From Flavobacteriales bacterium (lineage in GTDB: Bacteria; Bacteroidota; Bacteroidia; Flavobacteriales; Flavobacteriaceae): a stretch of 6,005 nucleotides of DNA. Shown here one piece after another: positions 3,867 to 6,005 of this stretch. Every line of letters begins with the position of its first letter. Position 1 is the stretch's first letter. Made by a program: the position numbers and the translations under genes. The notes beneath the pieces are model-generated. The model was given only the letters and a program-made list of their open reading frames with translations. It made no database searches and had not been told where the DNA came from. The stretch covers positions 1 to 6,005 of the forward strand of contig WTIY01000173.1 of assembly GCA_011525065.1 (NCBI GenBank), given 5' to 3'.

Positions 3867-6005
3867 AACGCGATTGTCGCCCCAATCAATAAATTGAATA
3901 AGGCCTGTGGATAATATCCAGTTCCCTCAATGGTCGTGATTTGACCCGGCACACTAAAATCATCGTCATAAGTATAGTAATACCCGTTGTTGCTAAAGGC
4001 GGCACTAAATACGTTGTTGGCCAACAGCTGAAAGGACATTGACTTACCGATCCAAGGCTCAGGCAATTCGTAAGCGGCCGTAAAGTCATGGACCGTATAA
4101 GCCGGTAACTCAGAGACGGGACTCTCCGTATTGCTCATATACTGATCGCCCACATATCGGGTAGTCCAAGCCAAACGGGCACCCTCAAGTGGCTCATAAA
4201 CCAGTGAGCCGCTCGCAATAACACTCGGAGCAAATGAAAGATCAGTCACGCCAAGGTTTCTCAAGGCACCATCGATAGAGGCCACATAATCGACGTTCTT
4301 GTTTTGACTAAGTGCTAAGGCTGTACTCATACTCCAATGTTCATTTAAACGCCATGTGCCCTCCAGTTCAAGTCCTGTTCGGTAACTCTGGCCACTGGTC
4401 TCTCTAATTGGTGCGCCACTGTTATCAATAGCGCCGGTCAGGACCAACTGATTCTCGTAGCGCATATAATACGCCACTGCACTATAGCGGAATGACGCCC
4501 CTTTATGCCGCCATCCCAACTCAAAATCGTCCAGTCGTTCAGGGGTGAACACACCTTGCTCGAAATCACTTCGACGCGGTTCTCGATGCGATCGTCCAAA
4601 AGAAAGATAGAGGAGTTGATCCTTGCCAAAATCACGGGTTACCCCAAACTTAGGATTGAAGAAGGCATAGGTTTGATTCACCGCCAACGGGAGCAGGTCT
4701 GAAGTAATCCCTGAGGTGCGATAACTAATCCAACGCTCTTGCAGGTCAGCATAAATTGACCAATTCGGGTCTAGGCGCCAATTAATTTTAGAAAATACAC
4801 TGGTCTCGTTTTTATCCCCATTGCCCGAGTAATAGCGCATACGGGGGTTGGCCTCAGGGGCATACCGGGCCCAAATCAATTCGCCAAAATGATCCCCTCC
4901 ATAATAACTGGAGTAAACCCCAGAGGTCCATTCAACGTCAGAATCTTTATAGTTCAAGTGGGCATTAATGGCATAAAAATTATTGTTTAACCATCGGCGA
5001 CGCACCAAATCTGTAGCGTCAATATTTTGACCATCAACCACTACCGAAGACAAGCCATAAGTGCTTAAATTGGCATCACTGTTGAATGCGATATTTTGGG
5101 CATACCAAGAATCAATGTACTCCTCAAAATAACCGCGTCCATGGGTGTAATTCAGGGACAATTGACCATCCCATCGCGCCCCGAGATCTTGACTCCATAA
5201 AAACTGTAGGTGATCTTGTTTGTAATTATCCACCTGCTGATCGTAAAAGCCCTCTAAATTACCTTGGTCATCATACTGAGCACCCGCTGGATTGAATCGG
5301 CGGTTGTTGTCTAGAGTGGCCTGGTCAATCCCGTACCAAGATTGGTAGGTTACTTCTCGACCGCCAAAACCGATCAGACTTATTTTACTGCGTTTGGACT
5401 CATAATCTCCCTGTAACCAATAGGCCCCAAGGTCACTTGATGCGCGCTCGATATAACCGTCACTATTAATTTTTGACAAACGACCTGAGAACGAAATGCC
5501 CCCTCCCAAATCGCCGGTAGAAAATTTCAAATTGTGTCTTTGAGTGTTAAAAGACCCCCCACTACTTTGTAGCTGTAGAGATGGCTCAACCGTACTCCTT
5601 GCGGTGGATAAATTTAAACTCGCCCCAAAAGCACCAGGTCCAAAAGCTGAGCTTCCAACCCCACGCTGAAGCTGAAGTGACTCCACTGAGGAGCCCAAAT
5701 CGGGAAGATTTACCCAAAAGACCCCTTGGCTTTCGGCGTCGTTATAGGGAATTCCATTAATACTGACATTAACGCGTGTCGCATCACTCCCTCGAACGCG
5801 CAAGCCGGTATATCCAATTCCAGCCCCTGCATCACTGGTGGCCACAACACCGGGTAAATTCTGAATTAAATAAGGCATGTCTTGCCCTAAATTTAAAGGG
5901 GCCAAATCTTGAGCCGTAAGATTTGACTGAGTAATTGGGTCTTGTGCCTTGGCCTTGGTGGCTTTGAGCAAAACCTCATTTAAGGTTTGAATTTGAGTAC
6001 TGTCT
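3863..6005 (-). CDS. TonB-dependent outer-membrane receptor, N-terminus cut by window edge
   Basis: The frame is open from the right edge, with 713 complete codons visible ending in TAA at 3865-3863. The first residues, 'DSTQIQTLNEVLLKAT', look like the end of a carboxypeptidase-regulatory-like domain and the 'LDEVVV'-type TonB-interaction segment, so the signal peptide and N-terminal domain lie outside. The plug follows, with 'YLIQNLPGVVATSDAGAGIGYTGLRVRGSDATRVNVSINGIPYND' (around 5740-5870) and 'LQRGVGSSAFGPGAFGASLNL'. The remaining 570 or so residues are aromatic-rich alternating strands of a 22-stranded barrel, ending '...NLLIGATIAF', with the C-terminal Phe expected for an outer-membrane barrel. 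Such receptors import a ligand with energy from TonB-ExbBD. The plug and the loop 'YGIDQATLDNNRRFNPAGAQYDD' are closest to the FecA-like, iron-complex type from memory, but the substrate is uncertain. No SusD partner follows, which argues against a glycan system. Confidence 0.93.
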   Translation of the reverse strand, partial: DSTQIQTLNEVLLKATKAKAQDPITQSNLTAQDLAPLNLGQDMPYLIQNLPGVVATSDAGAGIGYTGLRVRGSDATRVNVSINGIPYNDAESQGVFWVNLPDLGSSVESLQLQRGVGSSAFGPGAFGASLNLSTARSTVEPSLQLQSSGGSFNTQRHNLKFSTGDLGGGISFSGRLSKINSDGYIERASSDLGAYWLQGDYESKRSKISLIGFGGREVTYQSWYGIDQATLDNNRRFNPAGAQYDDQGNLEGFYDQQVDNYKQDHLQFLWSQDLGARWDGQLSLNYTHGRGYFEEYIDSWYAQNIAFNSDANLSTYGLSSVVVDGQNIDATDLVRRRWLNNNFYAINAHLNYKDSDVEWTSGVYSSYYGGDHFGELIWARYAPEANPRMRYYSGNGDKNETSVFSKINWRLDPNWSIYADLQERWISYRTSGITSDLLPLAVNQTYAFFNPKFGVTRDFGKDQLLYLSFGRSHREPRRSDFEQGVFTPERLDDFELGWRHKGASFRYSAVAYYMRYENQLVLTGAIDNSGAPIRETSGQSYRTGLELEGTWRLNEHWSMSTALALSQNKNVDYVASIDGALRNLGVTDLSFAPSVIASGSLVYEPLEGARLAWTTRYVGDQYMSNTESPVSELPAYTVHDFTAAYELPEPWIGKSMSFQLLANNVFSAAFSNNGYYYTYDDDFSVPGQITTIEGTGYYPQALFNLLIGATIAF

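Noticed and set aside
4438..4702. Two short reading frames on opposite strands inside the TonB receptor gene
   Set aside because: Neither shows a domain, signal peptide or plausible start context, and the barrel frame is intact across the region.
5972..6005. A TTG at 5971 as the start of the TonB receptor gene
   Set aside because: The same frame continues without a stop to the window edge and encodes 'LNEVLL', typical of the segment before the plug domain; the true start lies outside.

Overview
The window reads as ordinary chromosome of a Bacteroidota member, most likely a marine flavobacterium-type organism. The evidence is the character of the proteins: a CarboxypepD/plug-type TonB-dependent receptor with the 'TGLRVRGSD' plug motif, a lipoprotein with an acidic surface-export tag right after its lipid cysteine, a histidine kinase with the 'AHQIGTPLSS' H-box typical of the phylum, and two promoter -7 boxes of the Bacteroidota form TAnnTTTG. 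Start codons mostly lack a clear Shine-Dalgarno sequence, which also fits. I see no mobile element, CRISPR array, tRNA, rRNA or sign of recent transfer. No stretch longer than 300 bases lacks a gene.

Layout from left to right. (1) Positions 1-811, minus: a flavin reductase family protein whose C-terminus is cut by the window edge. (2) A 94-bp AT-rich divergent spacer. (3) Positions 906-2063 and 2060-2419, plus: a membrane sensor histidine kinase and a small zinc-ribbon-like, tail-anchored membrane protein, coupled through an ATGA overlap. (4) Positions 3268-2394, minus: greA followed 2 bases later by a HIT-family nucleotide hydrolase, an operon that meets the zinc-ribbon gene tail to tail with a 26-bp coding overlap. 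(5) Positions 3269-3410: a divergent control region with two opposed TAnnTTTG boxes and a strong hairpin in the greA leader. (6) Positions 3411-3866, plus: a lipoprotein with a degenerate Rieske-like fold. (7) Positions 6005-3863, minus: a TonB-dependent outer-membrane receptor, cut at its N-terminus by the window edge, whose stop codon interlocks with that of the lipoprotein in one shared TTAA.

Functionally this is a mix of housekeeping (transcription rescue by GreA, nucleotide phosphoramidate or dinucleotide hydrolysis by the HIT protein, flavin-dependent reduction), signalling (an orphan kinase with a possible small accessory protein) and the envelope (a TonB receptor and a probably surface-exposed lipoprotein). 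I found no complete, clearly new multi-gene system. The points most worth a second look are the structured greA leader with its back-to-back promoters, the kinase/zinc-ribbon pair, the ligand-poor Rieske-like lipoprotein, and the two convergent gene pairs that overlap with no room for a terminator between them.
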